A stretch of DNA of 23,072 nucleotides. Source: Treponema sp. GTDB taxonomy: Bacteria > Spirochaetota > Spirochaetia > Treponematales > Breznakiellaceae. Positions within the stretch are counted from its first letter, which is position 1. Each line of letters begins with the position of its first letter. The position numbers and the translations under genes are program-made. Of the stretch, positions 6,055 through 13,477 are shown in pieces. The stretch covers positions 1-23,072 of the forward strand of contig JAITNU010000056.1 of assembly GCA_031290325.1 (NCBI GenBank). Direction: 5' to 3'. The notes below the pieces were generated by a model that was not told the origin of the DNA, did not search any database, and saw only the letters and a program-made list of their open reading frames with translations.

Positions 6055-8139
6055 ATGTTAAAAAGTTCTAAAAAATCTTCTTTTGCCCTCTTTTTTACCA
6101 CTATTTGTATAATCGTTCCGGTAGCAGCCATCCTATCATTAGGAATCGTTTTTTTTACCAATATGCACTCCATGTCACAAAAACAAATTATCAGTAACAT
6201 AGGCGCAACGATGAACCATTTGCGGGATACCATAACCTATAAATTTGATACCTGGGCGTCCTTTATCCAGTATGCCGGTATCGGGGTCGCCCCTTTGATG
6301 GCCCGGGAGCCGGTGGATGAGGAAACCCAGGATGCAATTCGGCGCTATTTTATCCGCATGGCGAGTACCCGGCCCGATCTGCTTCTGGTGTATTGTTCCG
6401 CTAATGGGATCTGGGATCAACCGGGCGGGTACGTCATTTTCCACAGCGATTTCCGGCCTGCGCCAGGTTGGAATAATACCACCCGGGCTTGGTTCACCGG
6501 TGCTAAGAAGAACGGGCGGCAGATTGCCTTTGCCGAACCATATCTGGATGTGGCAACCTATGCACTCATTACCTCTGTATCAATGAATGTTTATGATGAA
6601 TCAGGCCAGGATGTAGGGGTTGTTGCAGGGGATATTTCCATTGATTTTCTTGACGCACTGCTGAGTGAAAAGGCCCTGCCCCAGCAGCAGACCTTCTTCC
6701 TGAATAACGCTGGCTTGTATATTACCCATTCCGACGCAAAAGCGGTTTTGAACCGGGATTTCTTTACCGACTTCGGTCTTGAACAGTACCGGCAGCATAT
6801 TCTGTCCGCCCCTTCCTTTGTTCACCTCGATAATAAAGTTTTTATCTATTCCGTATCTATTCCTGTGGCAGGCTGGACCCTGGTATCAACGACGCCGGTA
6901 TCGGTGGTGTTTGCGGAAGTCAACCGTATCCTCTTTAGGATGCTGCTCATCGGTCTTGGACTCCTGATTATTGCAGCGGTCGTTATGCTTATCCTGGTGG
7001 TCAACTATGTTACCAATCCTATCATGGAAATTGTGAGGGCCGCCAACGCCCTGGCGGGAATGCAGTTCAGTATCCAGATCAAGATAAACCGCAAGGATGA
7101 AATCGGGGAACTGCAGAAAGCCCTCAATACGATCCGGGATAATTTACAGCAGAAGATGCATGATTTGAACTCTGAGCAGATGGGGAAGCAGTTGAATATC
7201 GCCGAGAACCTCAAAAAAGCCATCACCAGTTCTTCAGAAGGGTTAGGGGTTATCACCGGGGACGTGGATTTAGTGGAGCATAAGACCCATACTCAGTTGG
7301 AGTCGGTGGTCCAGACTGCGGCGGCGGTGGAGGATATTGTCAGCCATAGCAATTCCCTGGAGGAGGCGGTGGAAACTCAGGTCCATACTATTGCCCAGTC
7401 CTCCGAATCCATAGAACAGATGGTCAAGGATACGGAAGCGGTTCGGTCCATTGTGCAGCAGGCCCGCCAAACTACCGACACCCTCAGCAATTCCTCTGAG
7501 GCGGGACGAAAGATGCTGGACCGGCTCACCGAGGAGTTGAGTCACATCACGGCCCAGTCGGTATTTCTTGAGGAGGCAAACACGACCTTGGTGAATATCG
7601 CGGCCCAGACGAATATCCTTGCAATGAATGCGGCCATAGAAGCGGCCCACGCGGGAGAGTTGGGGAGGGGATTTGCGGTAGTGGCCGGGGAAATTCGGAA
7701 ACTAGCGGAGTCTTCGGATAAGGAGTCGGCGTCCATCTCGAATGAGATCAAGAAGATGCGGGTGGGGATAGGGAACATTCAGGAAGCGTCGGTAGAAACG
7801 GTGAAGACCATGGGGAGTATGTTCCGGGAAGTAACGGATATGGGATCATCTTTTGAGACGGTGAATAACGCAGTGGAGGCCCAGGTGGAGAACGGAACCC
7901 GTGTATTGGAAGCCTTAAGCGCTTTGCAGGAGACCACGGAGCAGGTGCGGACTGGTTCGGGAGAGATTCAAAAGCGAAGCGGAGTCATATATAAAACGGT
8001 GGAAAGTCTGAAGGGAATATCCGAAGAAGTGAACGAAAGTGTTGAGAATGTGCAAAAGGTCAGCAAGGAGATTGCGAAGTCCCTGGGGATTGCTCAGAAG
8101 ATTGCAGTCGGACGGTATTTGACGCCGCCTTCTGAATAA
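6055..8139 (+). CDS. Methyl-accepting chemotaxis protein (dCache-HAMP-MCP)
   Basis: A 694-residue transmembrane chemoreceptor that would signal through CheW/CheA to the flagella. Order: TM1 about residues 10-35, periplasmic double-Cache domain about 36-290, TM2 about 293-317, HAMP about 318-370 (TNPIMEIVRAANAL...DEIGELQKALNTI), then a long coiled-coil signalling domain. The conserved hairpin tip is ANTTLVNIAAQTNILAMNAAIEAAHAGELGRGFAVVAGEIRKLA, about 509-551. The dCache pocket has residues close to the amino-acid-binding motif: Trp139 (usually Tyr), Arg144, Trp146, Phe147, Tyr163 and Asp193. No C-terminal CheR-binding pentapeptide is evident. It has its own promoter. The PilZ gene follows after 37 bp and is probably cotranscribed. 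A paralogue begins at 22164. Confidence 0.95.
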   Translation: MLKSSKKSSFALFFTTICIIVPVAAILSLGIVFFTNMHSMSQKQIISNIGATMNHLRDTITYKFDTWASFIQYAGIGVAPLMAREPVDEETQDAIRRYFIRMASTRPDLLLVYCSANGIWDQPGGYVIFHSDFRPAPGWNNTTRAWFTGAKKNGRQIAFAEPYLDVATYALITSVSMNVYDESGQDVGVVAGDISIDFLDALLSEKALPQQQTFFLNNAGLYITHSDAKAVLNRDFFTDFGLEQYRQHILSAPSFVHLDNKVFIYSVSIPVAGWTLVSTTPVSVVFAEVNRILFRMLLIGLGLLIIAAVVMLILVVNYVTNPIMEIVRAANALAGMQFSIQIKINRKDEIGELQKALNTIRDNLQQKMHDLNSEQMGKQLNIAENLKKAITSSSEGLGVITGDVDLVEHKTHTQLESVVQTAAAVEDIVSHSNSLEEAVETQVHTIAQSSESIEQMVKDTEAVRSIVQQARQTTDTLSNSSEAGRKMLDRLTEELSHITAQSVFLEEANTTLVNIAAQTNILAMNAAIEAAHAGELGRGFAVVAGEIRKLAESSDKESASISNEIKKMRVGIGNIQEASVETVKTMGSMFREVTDMGSSFETVNNAVEAQVENGTRVLEALSALQETTEQVRTGSGEIQKRSGVIYKTVESLKGISEEVNESVENVQKVSKEIAKSLGIAQKIAVGRYLTPPSE

Positions 8140-8176
8140 TACAAATCCAGATAATTTTATTTTATAGGAGAATATT

Positions 8177-8653
8177 ATGAGTGTTCAAAATCAAGAACCG
8201 GTTACGAGAAGTAATGCGGATGCAGCGGCGATTGCGGAAAAGCGCCGGCTTGCCCGTTATTCTTGCTTGGCCGGTGTCCGTATTAACAGCTTTGAGGGTG
8301 AAGCCTTGTTGAGAGATATTAACGACACCGGCTTTTGCATGGCCAGCAAAACCTATGTAGCGATAAACCCTAATGAAAAGTACATCATGTGGATAGCTCC
8401 TGAATCGGAAACCGAGATTGAACCCTTTGAGTTGGAGCTTGAAGTCCGCTGGGTACGAAGCACCGCATCCCTCTTTGAGGCGGGGTTTTCTGTGGTTAAG
8501 CCTCCGGAGAATAACTCTCTGCAAAAATATGTGAACCATCTCAAAGGACGGACCCTTGTTGAGGAAGAAGTAACAAAGATCAATCTTTTTTTGGAAAAAC
8601 ATACGGAGATCAACGTTGCCCCCGTGTCACGACGGTCAGGTACCCCGGGCTAA
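8177..8653 (+). CDS. PilZ-domain c-di-GMP receptor-like protein
   Basis: A 158-residue soluble protein with a single PilZ domain at about residues 22-115. The RxxxR-like segment EKRRLARYS (22-30) and the DxSxxG-like segment DINDTG (47-52, Asn in place of Ser) are the expected c-di-GMP contacts, followed by the beta-barrel strands FELELEVRWV and LFEAGFSVV. A 40-residue helical tail (NSLQKYVNHLKGRTLVEEEVTKINLFLEKH) follows. AGGAG lies 6 nt before the ATG. The gene is 37 bp downstream of the chemoreceptor gene with no promoter or terminator between them, so coexpression is likely. PilZ proteins often tune motility, so a c-di-GMP input into this receptor's output is plausible but not shown. Confidence 0.85.
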   Translation: MSVQNQEPVTRSNADAAAIAEKRRLARYSCLAGVRINSFEGEALLRDINDTGFCMASKTYVAINPNEKYIMWIAPESETEIEPFELELEVRWVRSTASLFEAGFSVVKPPENNSLQKYVNHLKGRTLVEEEVTKINLFLEKHTEINVAPVSRRSGTPG

Positions 8654-8700
8654 ATCCTTGCGACGTGGGTCGAATGTCCATTCCGATTTGCTCCACACTT

Positions 8701-8716
8701 CCCCTTACGGGGTTTT
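8701..8716 (+). terminator. Weak candidate terminator after PilZ gene
   Basis: CCCC-TTAC-GGGG followed by TTTT lies 47 bp after the PilZ stop codon and before the jetC promoter. The stem is only 4 bp and the T-run is short, so this is a weak candidate for closing the chemoreceptor-PilZ transcript. Confidence 0.3.
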
Positions 8717-8755
8717 CCATGGTAGTTTCACTCCCTGAGAGCCAGTGTTAGCCCC

Positions 8756-8784
8756 TAGACCAACACGCCGGTTTCCGGTATATT
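8756..8784 (+). promoter_or_regulatory. Predicted jetC promoter (TAGACC-N17-TATATT)
   Basis: TAGACC (8756-8761) and TATATT (8779-8784) have a 17-nt spacer. The expected start near 8791 gives a leader of about 32 nt carrying the GGAGGG SD for ATG 8823. This gives the jetCD half its own transcription signal. Confidence 0.45.
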
Positions 8785-8822
8785 GGGTACCTAATCAACG
8801 AACTTGGGGAGGGAAAGCGTTT

Positions 8823-11800
8823 ATGATCACCTTGGAACGGATCCGCCTGGTGGAATGGCATTATTTTGAGGATGAGGTGATGGATATTGGGAACCGGTGC
8901 CTCCTCGGCGGGGATAATGGGTCCGGTAAGTCCACTATCGTGGACGCGATCCAGTACGCTATGGCTGCGGACCTCAGAAAGGCCCGGTTTAATGCTGCTG
9001 CAGGGGACCGGAAAGGCGGCCGGGACCTGGTGGGGTATGTGCGGTGCAAGCTGGGAAGCGATACTACCGAATATCTCAGGGAAGATGCGGTGGCCCATAT
9101 CATGCTGGAATTCTCAGGGCCTGAAGTGGGAGCGGGCTTCTCCGCAGGGGTCTGTGTGGAGGCTTTTACCGACGGCAGGCTCACGGAACACTTCTGGATT
9201 GGCGCCGGCATCCCCCTTCCCTCGGTGGAAGTCCGGGGCCAGGGGAACCTGCCCCTCCTCTTCCGGCAGTTCCGGGACCTCATCGTGGCGCGGAACGCCC
9301 AGGTCTATGAATCCAAGAAGCTCTACCTCCGGGAGTTCACCGCTAAACTGGGGGTATGGAAGCGGATGGCAGAGTACAACCCCTACCTCGAAGCTTTCAC
9401 CCGGTCGGTGAGTTTTACTCCCCTGGTGTCGGTGGATAAATTTGTATGCGATTACATCCTGGAAGACCGGCCGGTGGATATCTCCCTTATGAAGGAGAAC
9501 CTGGAGAGTTACAAGGAGACGGATCGGCAGGCCCGTGGGGCAGTGCTCCGGATCGAGGCCCTCAAGAAGATCAGCGCCAAGGCCGGGGAATGGCGGAACT
9601 ACCTGGAGCTTATCCTCAAGCAGGAATACTTGAAGCTCAAGATAGAACGGGATATGGAGGAACAGAAACAGCGTACCCTTTCCCGGCAGCTCACCGATGC
9701 TGAGGCAAAGGCCGCTTTTCTGGAAAAGGAAATCGCCACCCTCAGCGCAAAGCGGTTTGAATGGGACCATGAACGGCAGGAAACTGAGGCAAGTCTGGCT
9801 GCCAATGACGCTCATCTTCTCTATATGCGGGTTGAGGAGCGGATTGGGCGGCTCAAACTGGAGCTTGAGAAGGAACTGAAACAGGTTGAACGATACGAAC
9901 TGCTTCGTTCCCAGTGTGAACGGCTCCTGGACCGCCCCTTGGAGAAAAATCCCGAGGGGGATATACAGGCAGTTGAGGAGGGGGAGCGGAACAGCCGTGC
10001 TGAGAAGGAAGCGGCTCAGGCTCAAAAAAACGAAGCCGGTATCGCCCTGCAAGAAGCCCTCGCAGAACTGGGGGAGCTGGAACGGGGGATACCCCGGTAT
10101 CCTGAAGGCCCGACGACCCTCCGTTCCACCTTGGAAGACGAGGGTATAGCGGCCCATTTCCTTGCAGATGCCGCAGAGGTGCTTGACCCGAACTGGGCCG
10201 ACGCGGTGGAGGGCTGGCTCAACACCCTGCGCTTCGCCCTGCTGGTGGACCCCCGGAAGTTCCAGCGGGCTTTGGAACTGTACGACAGTCTCCCCCGTTC
10301 AATTGCCGGAGTGTTCCTTCCTAACCTGGAAAAGATGCGGGGGGCAAAGCCCAAGCAAGGCTCCCTGGCGGAACTGGTGAAGACCACTTCTCCTTACGCC
10401 CGGATGTACATTGACTACAGTATTGGGGATGTGATGTGCGCCGACATACGGAGCCTCAAGACTTTTCAGCGGGCTATAACCCAGGAGTGTATGACCTACT
10501 CAGGCCATACCGCGTCCCGTATCAGGGAGGATGTGTACCGCCGTCATTACCTGGGCCAGGCTGCCCGGAAAGCCCGGAAGGAATTCCTCCTCATGGAAGC
10601 GGACCGGCTCAGACGGGAACAGGACGATGCAGCGCTCCGGGCACAGCGGGCCGCTGAAGGGGAAGAACGCTTTCGCCGGGCCTACCGCGCCCTCCTGGAA
10701 ATTGCCCATCTCTTTCCCTCAGTGGCGGCCAGTGCGGCCCTCAAGGCAGAGCTGGCCCGGAGTGAGGAGGAACTTGCCGCCATTGACACCAGGGGTTTCA
10801 AGGAGCTTGAGGATAAGAAAACTGCCCTGTCCCTCCAAATCCAGGAGGCTGATAAACGGCTCATCCAGCATAGTGAAAACCTTGGGGGGGTGCATCAAAC
10901 TATTAACGGTTACCAGAAAACCCTTGAAACCGTTGCCACTGCTTTGGGACTACGGGAACAGGCCATCCGTGCCTTTGGGGTAGCGCATCCGGCGGAGTTG
11001 GGGAACTGTGAAACATACTCCAGGGAAAAGATCGGTAAGAGCAGCATCCAGGAGCTCTCTGAGACCTACGAGGCGACCCTCAAGGGCTTCAGGAGCAGGG
11101 TTGAAAGCCTCCAGCGGGAGTACCACAACCTGGTCCAGGGGTATGACCGGGATTTCAACGCCCTCATTTCGGTGGAACCCTCTGAGAGCACCGAAGTGGA
11201 TCGCTTACTGAACCGCCTTGAAACCTCGGAACTCCCGGAGTACCAGGAGAAAATCGCCCAGGCCCGGCGGGACGCGGAGCGGGAATTCAAGGACCACTTT
11301 ATCGTCCGCTTACATGAATCCATTGAAGAGGCCCGGGAAAGTTTCAGGGAAATCAACGAAACCCTCAGAACGTTGAGTTTTGGCCGGGACCAGTACCGCT
11401 TTTCCCTGGAAGAGCGGAGCGACCGGCGGGGTCAGCTTGAGATTGTGAAGAAGGCTGCGGAGATACCCTACCTTGAGGATGGAGACCTTTTCGAACAATT
11501 CGAAAACTCAGCGGAACTCAAGGCGGTTCAAACCCTCTTTGATCGGATCCTGAACGCCAACCTCGATTCGCCGGAGCTGCGGAGTATCTGCGATTACCGG
11601 ACCTATTTTCATTATGACATCAAAATCAAGGATACCGAAGTCATTGACCAGATTACCAACAGGCCGGTGGAACTCTCCCTATCCAAGGTGCTCCGGGAAA
11701 AGTCAGGCGGAGAAGCCCAGACCCCTTACTATGTGGCCATTGCCGCGAGTTTCTACCGCTTCTACAAGAGCCGCCCTGAAGAGACGGTACGCCTGGTCAT

Positions 11801-11999
11801 GTTTGATGAAGCTTTTAACCGTATGGACGATGAACGGATCAGCAAGATCCTGGAGTTCTACCGGCAGATGAATATCCAGCTCATCAGCGCGGTGCCTTCT
11901 GAAAAAATCGAAGCCATCGCCCCCCACATGGATCGGACCAATCTGATCATCCGCCACGGCTACTCGGCCTTTGTTCGGGATTTTCACCACAAATCATGA
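8823..11999 (+). CDS. jetC: Wadjet JetC-like SMC ATPase
   Basis: A 1058-residue SMC/MukB-like ATPase, the motor of the Wadjet complex that extrudes DNA loops on plasmids. The N-terminal head has Walker A GDNGSGKST (residues 30-38). The middle is long charged coiled coil (about 260-460 and 590-900) flanking a hinge-like region near 480-590. The C-terminal head has the ABC signature SGGE (961-964) and Walker B LVMFDE (991-996), followed by RMDDERISKIL. The open frame extends upstream to 8745, but ATG 8823 is chosen: GGAGGG lies 9 nt before it and MITLERIRLVEWHYFEDEVMDIG is the natural SMC/RecF-like N-terminus. It overlaps jetD by 4 nt (ATGA). It is separated from jetAB by 4.7 kb of unrelated genes, which is unusual for Wadjet. 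Confidence 0.9.
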   Translation: MITLERIRLVEWHYFEDEVMDIGNRCLLGGDNGSGKSTIVDAIQYAMAADLRKARFNAAAGDRKGGRDLVGYVRCKLGSDTTEYLREDAVAHIMLEFSGPEVGAGFSAGVCVEAFTDGRLTEHFWIGAGIPLPSVEVRGQGNLPLLFRQFRDLIVARNAQVYESKKLYLREFTAKLGVWKRMAEYNPYLEAFTRSVSFTPLVSVDKFVCDYILEDRPVDISLMKENLESYKETDRQARGAVLRIEALKKISAKAGEWRNYLELILKQEYLKLKIERDMEEQKQRTLSRQLTDAEAKAAFLEKEIATLSAKRFEWDHERQETEASLAANDAHLLYMRVEERIGRLKLELEKELKQVERYELLRSQCERLLDRPLEKNPEGDIQAVEEGERNSRAEKEAAQAQKNEAGIALQEALAELGELERGIPRYPEGPTTLRSTLEDEGIAAHFLADAAEVLDPNWADAVEGWLNTLRFALLVDPRKFQRALELYDSLPRSIAGVFLPNLEKMRGAKPKQGSLAELVKTTSPYARMYIDYSIGDVMCADIRSLKTFQRAITQECMTYSGHTASRIREDVYRRHYLGQAARKARKEFLLMEADRLRREQDDAALRAQRAAEGEERFRRAYRALLEIAHLFPSVAASAALKAELARSEEELAAIDTRGFKELEDKKTALSLQIQEADKRLIQHSENLGGVHQTINGYQKTLETVATALGLREQAIRAFGVAHPAELGNCETYSREKIGKSSIQELSETYEATLKGFRSRVESLQREYHNLVQGYDRDFNALISVEPSESTEVDRLLNRLETSELPEYQEKIAQARRDAEREFKDHFIVRLHESIEEARESFREINETLRTLSFGRDQYRFSLEERSDRRGQLEIVKKAAEIPYLEDGDLFEQFENSAELKAVQTLFDRILNANLDSPELRSICDYRTYFHYDIKIKDTEVIDQITNRPVELSLSKVLREKSGGEAQTPYYVAIAASFYRFYKSRPEETVRLVMFDEAFNRMDDERISKILEFYRQMNIQLISAVPSEKIEAIAPHMDRTNLIIRHGYSAFVRDFHHKS

Positions 12000-13252
12000 C
12001 GGTTTGGGAACAGCGGATCATTGATGCCTTTCTGGAGCGCTACCCCCTTTCTACTGCGGCAAGCGGAGGCCGGCCGTTGCGACTCAAAACAGCCGGTATT
12101 CTTCCTGATTTTGATCGGGCCGCTCCAGATGACCGGGAATCCTTGCTTGAAGCTGCAGAATCCCTTGAGCGGCAGGGGCTGGTATCCCTGGTATGGGTTA
12201 ATCGCCGTAAGCACGAAGAACTTGCCGCCCTGGTGTGCCATGAAAGCGAAGCCTTGTTTGCCCTGGCCGGGAAGTCCTCGCCTTCGACGGTGGCGGAGGA
12301 GTCCCGGGGTGCAGCCCTGGAAGTGGCGCAGGATCCGTTTTTCAGGTTCCTCGCCGAAACCCTAAGCCCCGAGGATGCGGCCCGGGGCATTGACGGGGAA
12401 GCAGTGCGGGACCTTGCGCTCCTGGTTCAGCAGCTTTCCACAGGCCAAAAAGGTCTTACCCCCCGCGCCCTTTCGGTTGCCCTGTACGGGGATTCCAAAC
12501 GCCTTGAGGGACTGCTTGATGTGTTCAGCCGTGTATTGCACCGGGCCAGGCGGCAGGGTATTGAGGCCCCTGAGCTTTCCTTTCTGGACCGGTCCTTCCC
12601 GGAAACGATGATCGCCGGGAGGCTGATCCTCACCATGTCGGAAAGTGACACAACAGCACCGCTGGTCAATGCCACCGGCAGTATCCTGGGATTGCCTCTG
12701 GTGACCATATTAAACATCAAGCGTATTACGCCGGTGCCCACGGAAGGATCGCAGGGAGGCAACCCCGCCGGGTCCAAGTGCGCCTCTGTCCTGACCGTAG
12801 AAAACAAGGAAACCTTTTACGCCCTGACGAAGTACGTCCATACCTTTGACTGCATCTTGTATACAGGGGGCCATCCCAACGGCGCGGTCCGCGCCCTCAT
12901 ATCCCTGCTTGCAGTATCGGGCTTTGAGTTTCACCATGCCGGCGATCTTGACCCTGATGGTATCCTCATCCTCCAGGAGCTGATGGAAATCGCCGGAAAG
13001 CCGGTCGGTCCGGTGCGGATGGACCAGGCAACCTTTGAGCAGTACCGTTACTGCGGCAGGGAGCTTGAGCGGTCTGTGCTGCGGCGGACGGCCCTCATCA
13101 AAGAAGCGGCCCGTTCCATTCCTGGTATAGCGGCGCTCATCCAAAGCATCGAAGCGGCGGGGCTGGGGGTTGAACAGGAGATCATCGACTATGCTGAGGT
13201 TCTCAACTCCGGGTGGTTGCACCCCAACCCGGACCGTAGTAGGCTAAGGTAA
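11996..13252 (+). CDS. jetD: Wadjet JetD-like Toprim nuclease
   Basis: A 418-residue protein of the JetD/MksG family (DUF3322/DUF2220-type), the nuclease that cuts the plasmid once the JetABC motor stalls. The C-terminal Toprim-like domain shows VLTVENKETFY (Glu269 candidate catalytic residue), ILYTGGHPNGAVRALI (287-302) and HHAGDLDPDGILIL (Asp317, Asp319, Asp321 as the metal-binding DxD). The N-terminal part (about 1-190) contains arm/winged-helix-like segments, including LESLERQGLVSLVW-type helices. ATG at 11996 overlaps the jetC stop in ATGA, so the two are translationally coupled. All predicted catalytic residues are present, so it looks functional. A Uma2 remnant follows 11 bp downstream. 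Confidence 0.88.
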   Translation: MTVWEQRIIDAFLERYPLSTAASGGRPLRLKTAGILPDFDRAAPDDRESLLEAAESLERQGLVSLVWVNRRKHEELAALVCHESEALFALAGKSSPSTVAEESRGAALEVAQDPFFRFLAETLSPEDAARGIDGEAVRDLALLVQQLSTGQKGLTPRALSVALYGDSKRLEGLLDVFSRVLHRARRQGIEAPELSFLDRSFPETMIAGRLILTMSESDTTAPLVNATGSILGLPLVTILNIKRITPVPTEGSQGGNPAGSKCASVLTVENKETFYALTKYVHTFDCILYTGGHPNGAVRALISLLAVSGFEFHHAGDLDPDGILILQELMEIAGKPVGPVRMDQATFEQYRYCGRELERSVLRRTALIKEAARSIPGIAALIQSIEAAGLGVEQEIIDYAEVLNSGWLHPNPDRSRLR

Positions 13253-13263
13253 GGAGCGAGAAT

Positions 13264-13411
13264 ATGCCGGTTTCAGAAGCCCTTAATCGTACCTTCATTG
13301 ATACCCCGGTGTTGGTGGTTTGCGACAGCTCAAAAATACACCTGGATCGCTGGCGCCCCGGATTTCGTCCTTGAAGTGCCTATCCTCGGCTCCCGGTTCC
13401 CTGGTGATTGA
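13264..13411 (+). pseudogene. Uma2-family remnant, internally deleted and frameshifted
   Basis: A good SD (AAGGAG, 7 nt spacing) precedes ATG 13264, which opens MPVSEALNRTFIDTPVLVVCDSSK... and stops after 36 codons. The segment DTPVLVVCDSSK resembles the Uma2 motif VVEPDIVVICDRSR. In the +1 frame from 13352 the sequence reads GAPDFVLEVPILGSR before a stop at 13411, matching the next Uma2 motif GAPNLIMEVLSPSN seen in the intact gene at 71-658. Residues that should lie between the N-terminus and the VVEPD motif are missing, as is the C-terminal part. I read this as a Uma2 gene broken by an internal deletion and a frameshift. A new short peptide gene cannot be ruled out. The rest of the 13253-13477 gap shows nothing recognisable. 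Confidence 0.6.
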
Positions 13412-13477
13412 GGCGCTGCCGTGCGCCGTCAACTTCGATCTGGTGTTTTCCCTGTGGAATGCCTAAAGGACACGGTT

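Noticed and set aside
4152..8822. A transposon or integron bringing in the genes between jetB and jetC
   Set aside because: No transposase, integrase, terminal inverted repeats or target-site duplication could be found at either edge, so the mechanism of insertion is left open.
9114..10157. 347-codon minus-strand open frame within jetC
   Set aside because: It is antisense to a strongly motif-supported SMC ATPase, has no recognisable domain or SD, and is explained by codon-usage bias of the GC-rich coding strand.
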